Source: JAFGRR01 sp964563855 (GTDB lineage: Bacteria; Planctomycetota; Phycisphaerae; UBA1845; Fen-1342). From it: DNA of 64,000 nucleotides. Below are positions 51,432 to 59,970 of the stretch, in pieces. The stretch covers positions 30,315 through 94,314 of the forward strand of contig CAZLYU010000004.1 in assembly GCA_964563855.1 (NCBI GenBank), written 5' to 3'. Every line of letters starts with the position of its first letter. The stretch's first letter is position 1. Both the position numbers and the translations under genes were made by a program. The notes under the pieces were generated by a model. That model ran no database searches and was not told the origin of the DNA. It saw only the letters and a program-made list of their open reading frames with translations.

Positions 51432-52648
51432 TGTCTGACCTCCCGTACTCGGGCCCCGTCACTCAAGTCTTCGACACCGTCGATCACCACGCGTTCGCCG
51501 CTCGACAGCCCGGCGACGATCTCGACTTCATCGCCCCGCGCTTCCCCGACCTGCACGGCGCGACGTTCGACCACGCCGTCGCGCGCCAGCCAGACGATCG
51601 TTCGCCCGTCGCGCTCGCGAACGGCGCCTTGGGGAATGGTCGGGTTCGACTGAGCGGTCGGCTCAGCCTCAACGGCGGCGTCTTGAAATGCGACCTTCAC
51701 ACTCATTTCCGGCAAGATGCGGGCGTCAGACCGCTCGAAGCCGATACGCACCTGCACGGTCGCCTTCTGCCGGTCGGCGGTAGGAATAATGGCGATCACC
51801 CGCGCCGGAATCCGCCAATCGGGATAAGCGTCCAGCGTGGCTTCGACCGGCTGATCAGGATGCACGCGGTTTATGTAGCTTTCGTTGACGTCGACCTCGA
51901 TCTCGAGTGAGTCCATGTCGACGATGGTGCAGATGCCGGTGCGCGTGAACCCCCCCACCGACATCGGCGAGATCATCTCGCCGGGCTGCGCGTTCTTGGC
52001 GGTCACCACGCCGGCGAACGGCGCGCGGATGATGGCGTCTTCGATCTGCTGCCGCCATAACGCAACCTGCCGCTCCGCCACGGCGACCTCGGCGGTTTGC
52101 CGTTCGAGCCGAGCCTGCAGCGCGTCGGCCTCGGTCTCGGCGCGATCGAGCTCGAGCGCGCTGGCGGAGCGATTGCGCGTCAGCCGTGTGTAGCGCTCCA
52201 CCTCGCGCATTGCGAACGCGAGTTGGGCTTCGGTCTCGCCGAGTGCAGCGCGGGCCGCGCCGAGCTGGGCTTCCGCCAGTTCGAGACTGCGCTGCACGTT
52301 GGACGCGTCCAGCCGTGCGAGCACCTGCTGCTCCTCAACGTATGCGCCCTCTTCGACGAGCACCTCGAGCACCTTGCCGGTCACTTTCGACGAGACCGTG
52401 GCGGCGCGGCGCGCCGTGACGTAGCCGGATGCATTCAACAGCGCGCCGCCGCCGCGGCTACTCTGCGCCGTCCGCACGATCGCGGTCTTGACGACGGCGA
52501 CTTGGGGCCGGTTGAACCAGACGTACGCCCCCCCGGCCGCAAGCGTCGCGACGATCGCGACCGCGATGAATGGCCCCCAAGACACGCCGCCGCGATCGGC
52601 AGTGCGCTCGATGCGGAGTTGATTGAGCGCGGCTTTGTTTGGGTTCAT
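51428..52648 (-). CDS. Periplasmic adaptor (HlyD/MacA family) of the ABC efflux operon
   Basis: 406 residues. N-terminal membrane anchor (GPFIAVAIVATLAAGGAYVWF), split lipoyl/barrel-sandwich halves (NASGYVTARRAATVSSKVTGKVLEVLVEEGAYVEEQQVLARLD and IIRAPFAGVVTAKNAQPGEMI), a long coiled-coil hairpin between them, and beta-barrel/membrane-proximal domains. First gene of a four-gene leftward operon adaptor-ATPase-permease-permease with 4-base overlaps. No outer-membrane TolC gene is nearby. Confidence 0.9.
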   Translation of the reverse strand: MNPNKAALNQLRIERTADRGGVSWGPFIAVAIVATLAAGGAYVWFNRPQVAVVKTAIVRTAQSSRGGGALLNASGYVTARRAATVSSKVTGKVLEVLVEEGAYVEEQQVLARLDASNVQRSLELAEAQLGAARAALGETEAQLAFAMREVERYTRLTRNRSASALELDRAETEADALQARLERQTAEVAVAERQVALWRQQIEDAIIRAPFAGVVTAKNAQPGEMISPMSVGGFTRTGICTIVDMDSLEIEVDVNESYINRVHPDQPVEATLDAYPDWRIPARVIAIIPTADRQKATVQVRIGFERSDARILPEMSVKVAFQDAAVEAEPTAQSNPTIPQGAVRERDGRTIVWLARDGVVERRAVQVGEARGDEVEIVAGLSSGERVVIDGVEDLSDGARVREVRQ

Positions 52649-52806
52649 CGCTCTCGTCCAGCGGGCGGCCGCGTCAGCTTAGCGGCGACGCGTATGGATT
52701 CGCAGCGACCGTGTGGAAATTCGTGTGATCGCGCCCGCCCGTCGCGCTCGCGCTGGGGGGACCGCCCCGCGAAACACGCCGCAGCGCGCCGGTGTCCGCG
52801 TCTAGG

Positions 52807-53868
52807 CTAGAAGCGGGTGCGAATTCCGTTTTCCTGCCAGTCTTTGATCAAAATCACCGCTTCCTGCAGCAAAACGTTGAGTCGCTCGGCCGTAAGGACC
52901 AACGCCTCGTAAAGCCGCGGATCGTGGAGCAGCCGGCCGACCGTGCCTTCGCCGTCCGCGGCGGGTTGCGTTGCGCGGCGCAAGTTGTCCAGCACGCGTT
53001 CGGTTTCGTCGAGCCGGGCGACGACACTGCGCCCGACGGCCTCGATCTGCTGGCGCGCGGTGGTAGCCGCGACTGTGGCTTCGTTCGCCAGCGCGCCGGT
53101 CTGCGCGACCACCTTGCGGGCGTCCGCGGCCGCGGCGCGAATCTCGGCCGCGGCTGCGGCGCCGTTTTCGCTCAACTGATTGAGATTGGTGAGCACCTCG
53201 CGAAACTCCAGGGCCCCCGCCTGCCCACCGAGCGCGGTGTTGATCGCGGCGATCAATTCATCGAGCCGATCCGCGGCGGTGGCGATGTTGCCCGGGACGC
53301 GATCGGCGTCCACATCGGCAAGTCGCCGGCGCTCCAGCAGCGTTTCGAGGTTCTCGAGAACCGGCGTAAGCGCTGCGGCGGCGTCTCCGATGCGCAGCGC
53401 CGTGCGCTCAAACGCGACGCGCGTCTCGGGTGGGACCAGTGCGTCGATCGCCGCGAGCAGTTGACCTTGAATGACGCCACCCGCCGGCACCATCTCGTTC
53501 GAGCGGCCCGGCTCGACGACCACTGGAGGCCGCCCGCCGGCGAGCAAGCCCGCACCTGAACTCACCGCGTAGCTGTCGACCGGCAACTGAACCCCGAGGT
53601 TCACCCCTGCAACGACCACCACCCCGCGGCGGAGGTCATTGGGATCGGCGAACGTGACCTGCTGAACATAGCCGATCGTCTTGCCAGCCACTTCGACAGG
53701 GTTTCCGACGCGGATGCCCGACGCCGAGTCGAACAAGATGCGTACGTCGTAGGTCGCAGGCCGCAACAGCCCCGGCGTGGCGCCGAACAAGATCGCGAGG
53801 CCTAGAAAAGCGGCGATCGCCACGATGACGAACGACCCGACGACAACGTTGCGGCCGTGCTCAGCCAT
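52807..53868 (-). CDS. MlaD/MCE-family lipid-transport protein
   Basis: 353 residues from the ATG at 53868 (GGAGG 6-7 bases upstream). N-terminal helix (VVVGSFVIVAIAAFLGLAILFG), an MCE domain (YDVRILFDSASGIRVGNPVEVAGKTIGYVQQV...VPVDSYAVSSGAGLLAG) and a long helical C-terminal region of about 200 residues, as in PqiB/MlaD-like proteins whose hexamers form lipid tunnels. It lies 158 bases upstream of the ABC efflux operon on the same strand, and the ordinary MlaE/MlaF partners are missing. Confidence 0.88.
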   Translation of the reverse strand: MAEHGRNVVVGSFVIVAIAAFLGLAILFGATPGLLRPATYDVRILFDSASGIRVGNPVEVAGKTIGYVQQVTFADPNDLRRGVVVVAGVNLGVQLPVDSYAVSSGAGLLAGGRPPVVVEPGRSNEMVPAGGVIQGQLLAAIDALVPPETRVAFERTALRIGDAAAALTPVLENLETLLERRRLADVDADRVPGNIATAADRLDELIAAINTALGGQAGALEFREVLTNLNQLSENGAAAAAEIRAAAADARKVVAQTGALANEATVAATTARQQIEAVGRSVVARLDETERVLDNLRRATQPAADGEGTVGRLLHDPRLYEALVLTAERLNVLLQEAVILIKDWQENGIRTRF

Positions 53869-53961
53869 GGAGACCTCCAAGAGGGATGCGGCGTCGCATA
53901 GTACGCTCGGCCGGGCGCCAGCATCTGGCGTATCGCCCACGGAAGCGTACAATCTTTCGAC

Positions 53962-54006
53962 CGCGCACGCCAAGGACGTGCTCGCCAACGACGCGCACGC
54001 CAAGGA
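53962..54006. repeat. 15-bp direct repeat before the response regulator
   Basis: CGCGCACGCCAAGGA occurs at 53962-53976 and again at 53992-54006, exactly 30 bases apart. The second copy contains the AAGGA ribosome site of the response regulator gene. Confidence 0.85.
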
Positions 54007-54014
54007 GACTTCGA

Positions 54015-54395
54015 TTGGCTGGAGAACTGACGGGTAAGCGGATTCTGGTGGTCGACGACGATCCCGACCTGGTCACCGCAATCACGACGGCTTTGCAAGA
54101 CACCGGCGCGGAGATTGATCAGGCCCGCGACGGCGCTGTTGCGGTCGACAAGGCGACGTCGGACAAACCGGATCTCGTCATCCTCGACATCATGCTGCCG
54201 CAGAAGAGCGGTTTTCTGGTGCTCGAGCGGTTGAAGTCGATGGGTGAGAATCGTCCGCGGGTGGTCATGATCACCGGCAACCAGGGGCGTCGGCATAAGC
54301 AGTATGCCGAGGCGCTCGGGGTCGACGAGTATCTGAACAAACCATTCCGCATGGAGAAGCTTCTCGAGGTGACCGAGAAGCTGCTGAGCGGTTAA
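54015..54395 (+). CDS. Single-domain response regulator (CheY-like)
   Basis: 126 residues from a TTG at 54015, 6-8 bases after AAGGAG; no ATG fits and the upstream open frame is inside a repeat region. Receiver fold with acidic pocket DDD (14-16), phospho-acceptor Asp58 in VILDIMLP, Thr87 in VVMITGN and Lys109 in LNKPF; all functional residues are present. No output domain. No kinase gene adjacent; the chemoreceptor is 36 kb away. Weak TTG start implies low expression. Confidence 0.85.
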   Translation: MAGELTGKRILVVDDDPDLVTAITTALQDTGAEIDQARDGAVAVDKATSDKPDLVILDIMLPQKSGFLVLERLKSMGENRPRVVMITGNQGRRHKQYAEALGVDEYLNKPFRMEKLLEVTEKLLSG

Positions 54396-54519
54396 GCCGC
54401 CGGCGTTGGTTGACGCGTTCCCGCCCCCTCACCACACTAACCCGTTCGCCGCGCCGCCGCTCGCGCGTGTCAGGGCGTTTTTGAATTCGGGATGCGTGTT
54501 TTTAGGAGAGTTGCTCACC

Positions 54520-55362
54520 ATGTCCAAGACCCCGCTCGCGCTCGTCGTCGGGCTCGTCATTGCCGCCGCGTTCGCCCAACCCACGGCGCCGCCGCCCAAC
54601 CTCGCGGCGCCGGGTCCGCAGTTTGATCAGGGCGACGATCGTTTGGAGCTGCTGGTCGTATACGAGCAGCGGTTCAACTTTCTGCAGCAGTTTGTCGACA
54701 ACCCCCCCGCTTCGGCGCTGCACTTCCGCTTCCGCCTGCAAGGCGAGAGCATTGGCTCGCTGGTGCGGATCGGAGACCTGGTGCTCACCGTGGTTGAAGC
54801 CGAAGACGGCGAGTCGCTGATGGATCCGAACGCAACGCCTTCGGACGAGACGCGGCCGCTCGCGCAGGCGCCCGAACAGTTGGTGCGCAACGGCTGGCAG
54901 CTTCCGGCGCAGCTCCCGCCGTCGCCGCGCGACGTTAGCGAGCTCAGCAAGGTTGAGGGCTATGTCAACGTCGTGTTCGCGGAAGAGACGGAAGACGTGG
55001 TGGTCATCAACCCCCTGCAGTTTCGCGACAAAGATGTCGAGCATCCGCGCCTCTCAGCGCTCGGGGTCGAGGTGGCGATGGAAGCCAATGCCGGCGCTCC
55101 TGGCGACCCGGCGGGTGAAGTGCGCCTGACCTGGAAAGCCGGCGCCGACAAGGTGCGCACCGTGCAGTTCGTCGACGAGTGGCTGCGTCCGCAGCGCGTC
55201 CGTGGTGCGGGTCAGGAGAATGACGCCGACGGCAACCTCGTGCAGCGCTACCTCGCGGCCGGCGAAGCGTTTACCGAGAAAACGCAGATGGTGATCACCC
55301 TCTTCCCCAATCCACGGGCCGAGAAGGTGGCGTTTTCGCTGAACGACATCGCGCTGCCTTAG
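54520..55362 (+). CDS. Predicted secreted protein of unknown function
   Basis: 280 residues from the ATG at 54520, with AGGAGAG upstream; the frame to 54406 is an unused extension. Signal peptide LALVVGLVIAAAFA ending near QPTAP. The mature part has no recognised domain: acidic, with a possible beta region (YVNVVFAEETEDVVVINPLQF, VRLTWKAGADKVRTVQFVDEW) and a final strand VAFSLNDIALP. Located between the response regulator and the flippase on the same strand. Confidence 0.6.
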   Translation: MSKTPLALVVGLVIAAAFAQPTAPPPNLAAPGPQFDQGDDRLELLVVYEQRFNFLQQFVDNPPASALHFRFRLQGESIGSLVRIGDLVLTVVEAEDGESLMDPNATPSDETRPLAQAPEQLVRNGWQLPAQLPPSPRDVSELSKVEGYVNVVFAEETEDVVVINPLQFRDKDVEHPRLSALGVEVAMEANAGAPGDPAGEVRLTWKAGADKVRTVQFVDEWLRPQRVRGAGQENDADGNLVQRYLAAGEAFTEKTQMVITLFPNPRAEKVAFSLNDIALP

Positions 55363-55369
55363 CTCGCTC

Positions 55370-56698
55370 ATGGAGCGCCGCCCTCCGTCCGTCGCGGCGA
55401 CGCCAACACAGCCGCCGCTACGCAACAGCATCGCGTATGCGGCGGTCGGCGTGACCTTCTTCAACGGATGCCGCGTGGTCGTCGTGCTGTTGCTGGCGCG
55501 CTACGCGTCTCCAGCAGTGCTTGGCGCCTTCGACGCAGCGATGGCGTGGACAGCGCCAATCGTCACCTTCCTGATGCTGCAACTGCGCGGCGCCTATGTC
55601 GCGGACGCTGAGCGCGCCGTCCCCTTTCGCGCTTACTTCACGCTGCGCTGGCTGGCAATGCTGCTCGCGCTGGTGGCGATTGTCGGGCTCTGCGGCTGGC
55701 ATGTCTTGTCAGGCGACGCCCCTGGCGACGGGATCGCGCTGGCAACGCTGAGTCTCATGCTGCTGGGCGTCGGCGTCGCAAAGATCTTGTCGGCGCTCGG
55801 CGAGGTGTGCTGGGGGGTCTTCCAGCGCTTTGAACGCCTCGACCTGTTCGCGTGGTCGCAAGCGCTGCGCGGCGTCGCGATGGCGGCTCCGTTTGCTGTG
55901 CTGCTCCTGTGGCCGGGGCTCGGGGACCTGAGCGACGCCAGCCGCGCGACAGCCGCCGTTATCGCTTATGCGTTGCTCTGGGGCGCCGTCGCATGGTGGT
56001 ACGACCGACCGCGTGCGCTCGCGTTGGTCGGCGCAGAACAGGCGTACCGCCGCTCCGATCTGTGGGCGCTTACGCTGCGCACCGCGCCGCTCGGGCTCGT
56101 GATTCTCATCATCACCATTTGCGACAGTCTGCCGCGTCTCGTCATTGGCGAATCGGACGCTGCGGGGCTGGAGCAGTTGGGATACTTCGCGGCGATGTCC
56201 AACGTGGTGCTGCCGATCAATCTGCTGGTCATCGCGATTGGCCAAGCGGCGGCGAACCGCGCGGCGCGCCACTTCGCCAGCGATCGCGGTCAGTTCGTGC
56301 GCCTCTCACTTAAGTTGCTGGGGGTTGTCGGCCTGATCGGGTTGCTGCTGGTGATCGGCGTCGCGCTGTTTGGCGAGCGTCTGCTTCACACGCTCTTCCC
56401 GCCGGAGTATGCCGACTATCCCGAGGCGTTTTTGGTGATCGCAGCGGGTGGGGCGCTGCTGCTGCTCGGCAGTTTGCTGGGCGTGATTGTGACCGCGGCC
56501 GGACATTTCTGGGTGCAGACGTGGCTGCAGATTGCGATTCTGTTGGCGACGGGCGTCGCGGCGTGGTTGCTGATACCGGGCGACGCGGTGAACGGCGGCG
56601 CTTGGACGTATTTTGTGCGTGGGGCGACGCAATTCGCGCTTTATGCCGGCACATTCGCGGTCCTGGCGCGCTCGGCGCGACGCAACCGCGACGCGTGA
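55370..56698 (+). CDS. Oligosaccharide flippase / polysaccharide exporter (Wzx/MOP superfamily)
   Basis: 442 residues, 8 bases after the previous stop. About 12-14 helices, with the MOP-superfamily start NSIAYAAVGVTFFNGCRVVVVLLLARYASPAVLGAFDAA (family typical first helix then 'LGxxxxA' turn) and late FGERLLHTLFPPEYADYPEAF. Such proteins flip undecaprenyl-linked oligosaccharides across the inner membrane. It sits apart from the EPS locus at 23-36 kb, which otherwise lacks a flippase and polymerase. Confidence 0.82.
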   Translation: MERRPPSVAATPTQPPLRNSIAYAAVGVTFFNGCRVVVVLLLARYASPAVLGAFDAAMAWTAPIVTFLMLQLRGAYVADAERAVPFRAYFTLRWLAMLLALVAIVGLCGWHVLSGDAPGDGIALATLSLMLLGVGVAKILSALGEVCWGVFQRFERLDLFAWSQALRGVAMAAPFAVLLLWPGLGDLSDASRATAAVIAYALLWGAVAWWYDRPRALALVGAEQAYRRSDLWALTLRTAPLGLVILIITICDSLPRLVIGESDAAGLEQLGYFAAMSNVVLPINLLVIAIGQAAANRAARHFASDRGQFVRLSLKLLGVVGLIGLLLVIGVALFGERLLHTLFPPEYADYPEAFLVIAAGGALLLLGSLLGVIVTAAGHFWVQTWLQIAILLATGVAAWLLIPGDAVNGGAWTYFVRGATQFALYAGTFAVLARSARRNRDA

Positions 56699-56765
56699 CC
56701 GCGACACACGCGGCCGGTCTACCATGACCAGCGGCGGCGAAGCGCCAGAGGAGTGAGAAAGGGCC

Positions 56766-57125
56766 GTGCTGCACACTGCGAAGGGCATCCAGTTCTCTGT
56801 CCCGCAAGGCTGGGTGGTCGGCCGGCATCGCGCTCCGTCGGATGATCCGACCGCTGCGGACGACAATCTGAGTCAGGCGCACTTGAACCAAGCGATCGTG
56901 CTTGCGCGCGAGAGCGATCTGGCGCGTGAAGGCGTTACGCCTGACGCCATTCCTGCGCATCTCGACGTCGTACGAATCTACGTGTCCGCCGTGCGAGAAC
57001 GGGAGCGTTCGAAGCAGTTGGGGGAGACCAGTGTCACGATCGCCAACCGCACGGTGATGCGATCAAAGATCACCGAGGGCCATCAGCAGCTATTTACCGC
57101 CTATCGCTTCGTTGTTGGCCAGCGT
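56766..57125 (+). CDS. Hypothetical protein, 3' end lost in the assembly gap
   Basis: 120 residues visible from a GTG at 56766 (AGGAG upstream), ending at the run of N. No signal peptide; begins MLHTAKGIQFSVPQGWVVGR, then a helical Asp/Arg-rich part and VTIANRTVMRSKITEGHQQLFTAYRFVVG, which looks like a beta-sandwich edge. Any frame read across the N run is meaningless, because the sequence beyond it is the antisense of lexA. Family not recognised. Confidence 0.5.
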
Positions 57126-57225
57126 NNNNNNNNNNNNNNNNNNNNNNNNNNNNNNNNNNNNNNNNNNNNNNNNNNNNNNNNNNNNNNNNNNNNNNNNNNN
57201 NNNNNNNNNNNNNNNNNNNNNNNNN
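57126..57225. other. Assembly gap of 100 N
   Basis: Exactly 100 undetermined bases, the usual placeholder for a scaffold join of unknown size, so the true distance between the flanks is uncertain. Confidence 0.99.
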
Positions 57226-57242
57226 GCAATGACCAGGGTGTG

Positions 57243-57881
57243 CTAGAAACGGCGCAGGACTCCGACGACGACGCCTTGCACCACTACATTCTGGACGAAG
57301 ATCGGCTCGTACGCTGGGTTCGCGGGTTGGAGGCGCACGCCGTTTGACTCGCGATAAATACGCTTTAGTGTTGCTTCACCGTCTTCGAGCAGTGCGACGA
57401 CAATCTCGCCGTCGCGTGCCGTGTTGCGGTGTTCGCAGACGACGTAGTCGCCGTCACAGATGTTGTCTTCGATCATGCTGTCGCCCCGAACGCGCAGCAC
57501 AAAGTTGCCGTACGGCGAGACGAACAGTTCTTCGAGATCAACGACCGCCTGGTCTTCGACCGCTTCGATCGGGCGACCCGCCGCGATAGCGCCGGCTAGC
57601 GGCAATCGCGTGGGGCGATCGTCGGGGAAGTTGAGATCGTCACTCAGTTGTAAAGAGCGAGCCTTGTGCCGCGACCGCTGGAGACAACCCTTGCGCTGTA
57701 GTGCGGCGATATGCTCGAACACGGTGACCTTGCTTACGCCAAACTCGTCGGCCAACTCCTGCATGGTTGGCGCGTACCCGTTGGTTCGCGAGTAGTCGCG
57801 GATGAACTTGAGCACCCGCATCTGCTTCGGCGTGAGCGAGGCGCGCCCCTGTCGCACTGGACCTGGTCTGGGCGTGGTCAT
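57243..57881 (-). CDS. lexA: LexA repressor / autopeptidase
   Basis: 212 residues from the ATG at 57881, with GGAGG 9 bases upstream. N-terminal winged-helix (LTPKQMRVLKFIRDYSRTNGYAPTMQELADEFGVSKVTVFEHI) and S24 peptidase domain: cleavage site Ala96-Gly97 in LPLAGAIAAGRP, catalytic Ser135 in RGDSMIED and Lys173 in ATLKRIY. Self-cleavage on RecA filaments relieves repression of SOS genes. The 5' end overlaps the upstream gene (57640-58176) by 242 bases. The start region and upstream palindrome are candidate operator sites. Confidence 0.95.
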   Translation of the reverse strand: MTTPRPGPVRQGRASLTPKQMRVLKFIRDYSRTNGYAPTMQELADEFGVSKVTVFEHIAALQRKGCLQRSRHKARSLQLSDDLNFPDDRPTRLPLAGAIAAGRPIEAVEDQAVVDLEELFVSPYGNFVLRVRGDSMIEDNICDGDYVVCEHRNTARDGEIVVALLEDGEATLKRIYRESNGVRLQPANPAYEPIFVQNVVVQGVVVGVLRRF

Positions 57882-58176
57882 CAGAACTGTCCTCCACCGG
57901 GATGCTTAGTGATCCGAGCAGTACGGGCGGAATCGATCGCAGCCAGCGTTGGGCTGCCGACCAAAGGGTCTCGGCCGTGGGCGGCGTCTGGCCGCTGTCG
58001 GCCGATGGGGCGTCCGCTTCCATCCACTCTGCGCACCAATCGCGGTAGGTTGCGTCGGTGATCGGTCGCACTGCGAGCGAAGCGTGGTGCGATTCGGCGC
58101 TCACGGCCTGACGAAAATCGCCGCCAGGCCCCAAGACGCAGAGCACTGATTCCATCTCGCTTGCCGTTCGACTCAT
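57640..58176 (-). CDS. Hypothetical protein upstream of and overlapping lexA
   Basis: 178 residues from the ATG at 58176, which has a strong AAAGGAG ribosome site, so translation starts here. Its first ~100 codons are outside lexA (MSRTASEMESVLCVLGPGGD, YRDWCAEWMEADAPS, WSAAQRWLRSIPPVLLG); the last 80 codons run through lexA in another frame and look like shadow coding (Arg/Ala-rich). Possibly the real stop is reached earlier through a frameshift, or the gene is part of a lexA leader. Function not recognised. Confidence 0.4.
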   Translation of the reverse strand: MSRTASEMESVLCVLGPGGDFRQAVSAESHHASLAVRPITDATYRDWCAEWMEADAPSADSGQTPPTAETLWSAAQRWLRSIPPVLLGSLSIPVEDSSDDHAQTRSSATGARLAHAEADAGAQVHPRLLANQRVRANHAGVGRRVWRKQGHRVRAYRRTTAQGLSPAVAAQGSLFTTE

Positions 58177-58227
58177 GGCGCACTCCTTTGCACCGATTAC
58201 CTGTCCGCCCAACCAGGCGACGTGGGA

Positions 58228-58255
58228 ATATTACCCTAACAGATGCCGATGTCAA
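58228..58255 (-). promoter_or_regulatory. Promoter upstream of the lexA pair, with overlapping palindrome
   Basis: On the reverse strand TTGACA (58255-58250, perfect) and TAATAT (58233-58228) with a 16-base spacer. The -10 is overlapped by the near-palindrome GGGAATATTACCC (58224-58236), a possible operator, which would suit LexA autoregulation; the LexA box of this group is not known to me. Confidence 0.5.
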
Positions 58256-58338
58256 GGAAGGTCGCCGCTTTTTTCGGATTACGTTCGGGCCGGATGTGGG
58301 GATCAAACCGCGACCAAGCCCTACTAATTGATCCGTCG

Positions 58339-59970
58339 CTACATGGGGTCGTCCGGCTGGTCGGCGGGCGGCTTTGTCGGATTTACCCGTTTCACGACCA
58401 CCGTGCGGGCGAGCACGTCGCCGAGGCGTTGGCGTTTCGCGGTGATAACGGCGACCAGCAGCAGCGGCCAGAGTGGCGGCAGCAGTTCGATCATCCGCGA
58501 CACATTGCGAACCAGAATCTGCCAGCGGGCGGCAGGCTCACCGACCTCATTGACGACGCGCAACCCGGTCAGCGTCTTGCCGACGGTGCGCCCCGTCAGC
58601 ATCTCCATCACCGTCGCGTAGACGCCGTACGCGGCAACCGCGTAGCCCCACCAGATGAGGACATTGGCGGGCGGCAACGCGACGCCGTTGATCAGCGACC
58701 AGCGCCAGAGATCGTCCCAGGCGCTGGGGACGGAGACGTCGACGAGGGCGCTGGTTGCGATGGCGAAGGGGACGAAATCGATCAGGCCGTCGATGAGGCG
58801 GGTCGGCAAGCCGCCGAGGGTCTGATCCTGCGGAAGCTCGAGCGGCAGCGTCCGTCGCAGAAGCAACGCCGCGGCCCCGAGGCTGAAGATGGTGAACAGA
58901 CGCAGGGCCTGAATGAACTGGTCGATTTGCTGCGGCAGGGTTGCCGCTACCAGTTCATCGCTGAGCGCGATGGGCGGAAGCGGCTCGAGATCGTCGAGAC
59001 GTTCATATGCGAGCCAACGTCGATCATCGGCGGCGTTGACCAGGATGGCCAACTGCTGGTTGAAGGCGGCGACGTCGTCGATCGTGCTGACCCCGTCGAG
59101 ATCGTCAAGCGATGGCAGCGACTGCTTGACGCGTGTCGGTGCGGGGGCGTCGGCCCCGAGCCTCACCGCCCAGACCTCCGGGCGAATGGGGCGCTGCTGC
59201 GGATCGGCGATCGTCACGACGACGAGCGCGCCATTGACGACCGCGGGCCAATAGCCGCCCGCGAGGGGAAGGTTGGCGCTGACGGGCGGGCGTTCGCCAG
59301 CGATGTCCGTCTGCCAATGGAGCGTCATGCGGTCGGCCCAGAGCACGATGATCTGTTCGTTGGCGGTGACAATGCGCGGTCTGAGATTGGGCGGCGTGGC
59401 GGCTTCGGGTTTGGGGGCGGACGGACCGCGTACGCGCCATGCGCGACCATTGTATTCGGCGAGCCAAAGGCGGTCGGTGCGGGCGAGATCGGTGCTCGTC
59501 CAGCGTTCGCTGGCGTTTGGGTCGTCGAGCAAAGCCGTCGCGACTTGATTCTCAATGAGCGCCCAGAGTCGTCCGTTGGCGGCGGTCATCGCGAGCGGCA
59601 AGCCAGATCGCGGCAGCAACACTTCATTTGCAAGGCGTGGGGTCGCGATGCGCAGGCTGTAAAGCGTGCGATCGTCGAAGAGTAGGAAGAGTCGATCGCC
59701 GGTGGCGGCGGCCGCCGCCACGCGTCCGCTCAGTCCCTGTCGCACGAGTTCGAGCGAGCCGTGCACGTCGCGGGCAAAGACACGGCTCGAGGAAGCGCTT
59801 GAACGGATCACCCAGAGGCGTTCGCCGGTTTCGCCGCTCGTGAGGTAGTAGGGTCGGGCGTCGAACAACGCCGGCTGAGCGGCCGTGCATGGGACGATGA
59901 CCGCCGACAGCAACGCGGCAACGACGATCGGATTTCGGCGCATCCGCCGAGGCTTCGTCTCAGAACGCAT
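58339..59970 (-). CDS. RDD-family membrane protein with N-terminal beta-propeller-like domain
   Basis: 543 residues from the ATG at 59970 (ATG at 59943 also possible); the frame to 60318 lies inside the upstream gene. Signal peptide MRRNPIVVAALLSAVIVPCTA, then about 330 residues of short beta-repeat segments with W/Y pairs (ERLWVIRSS, DRLFLLFDDRTLYSLRI, GRLWALIENQ) that look like a beta-propeller, one helix, and a C-terminal RDD domain (LPTRLIDGLIDFVPFAIATS; MLTGRTVGKTLTGLRVVNEVGEPA). RDD proteins are often ion transporters or chaperone-type membrane proteins; role here unknown. Overlaps the lipoprotein stop by 11 bases. Confidence 0.78.
   Translation of the reverse strand: MRSETKPRRMRRNPIVVAALLSAVIVPCTAAQPALFDARPYYLTSGETGERLWVIRSSASSSRVFARDVHGSLELVRQGLSGRVAAAAATGDRLFLLFDDRTLYSLRIATPRLANEVLLPRSGLPLAMTAANGRLWALIENQVATALLDDPNASERWTSTDLARTDRLWLAEYNGRAWRVRGPSAPKPEAATPPNLRPRIVTANEQIIVLWADRMTLHWQTDIAGERPPVSANLPLAGGYWPAVVNGALVVVTIADPQQRPIRPEVWAVRLGADAPAPTRVKQSLPSLDDLDGVSTIDDVAAFNQQLAILVNAADDRRWLAYERLDDLEPLPPIALSDELVAATLPQQIDQFIQALRLFTIFSLGAAALLLRRTLPLELPQDQTLGGLPTRLIDGLIDFVPFAIATSALVDVSVPSAWDDLWRWSLINGVALPPANVLIWWGYAVAAYGVYATVMEMLTGRTVGKTLTGLRVVNEVGEPAARWQILVRNVSRMIELLPPLWPLLLVAVITAKRQRLGDVLARTVVVKRVNPTKPPADQPDDPM

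Noticed and set aside
57126..57347. Rightward frame 56766-57347 across the N gap
   Set aside because: Continuation after the gap is antisense of lexA; only the part before the gap is supported.
57881..58306. Alternative leftward frame upstream of lexA (57881-58306)
   Set aside because: No ribosome site; competes with the frame starting at 58176, which has AAAGGAG.
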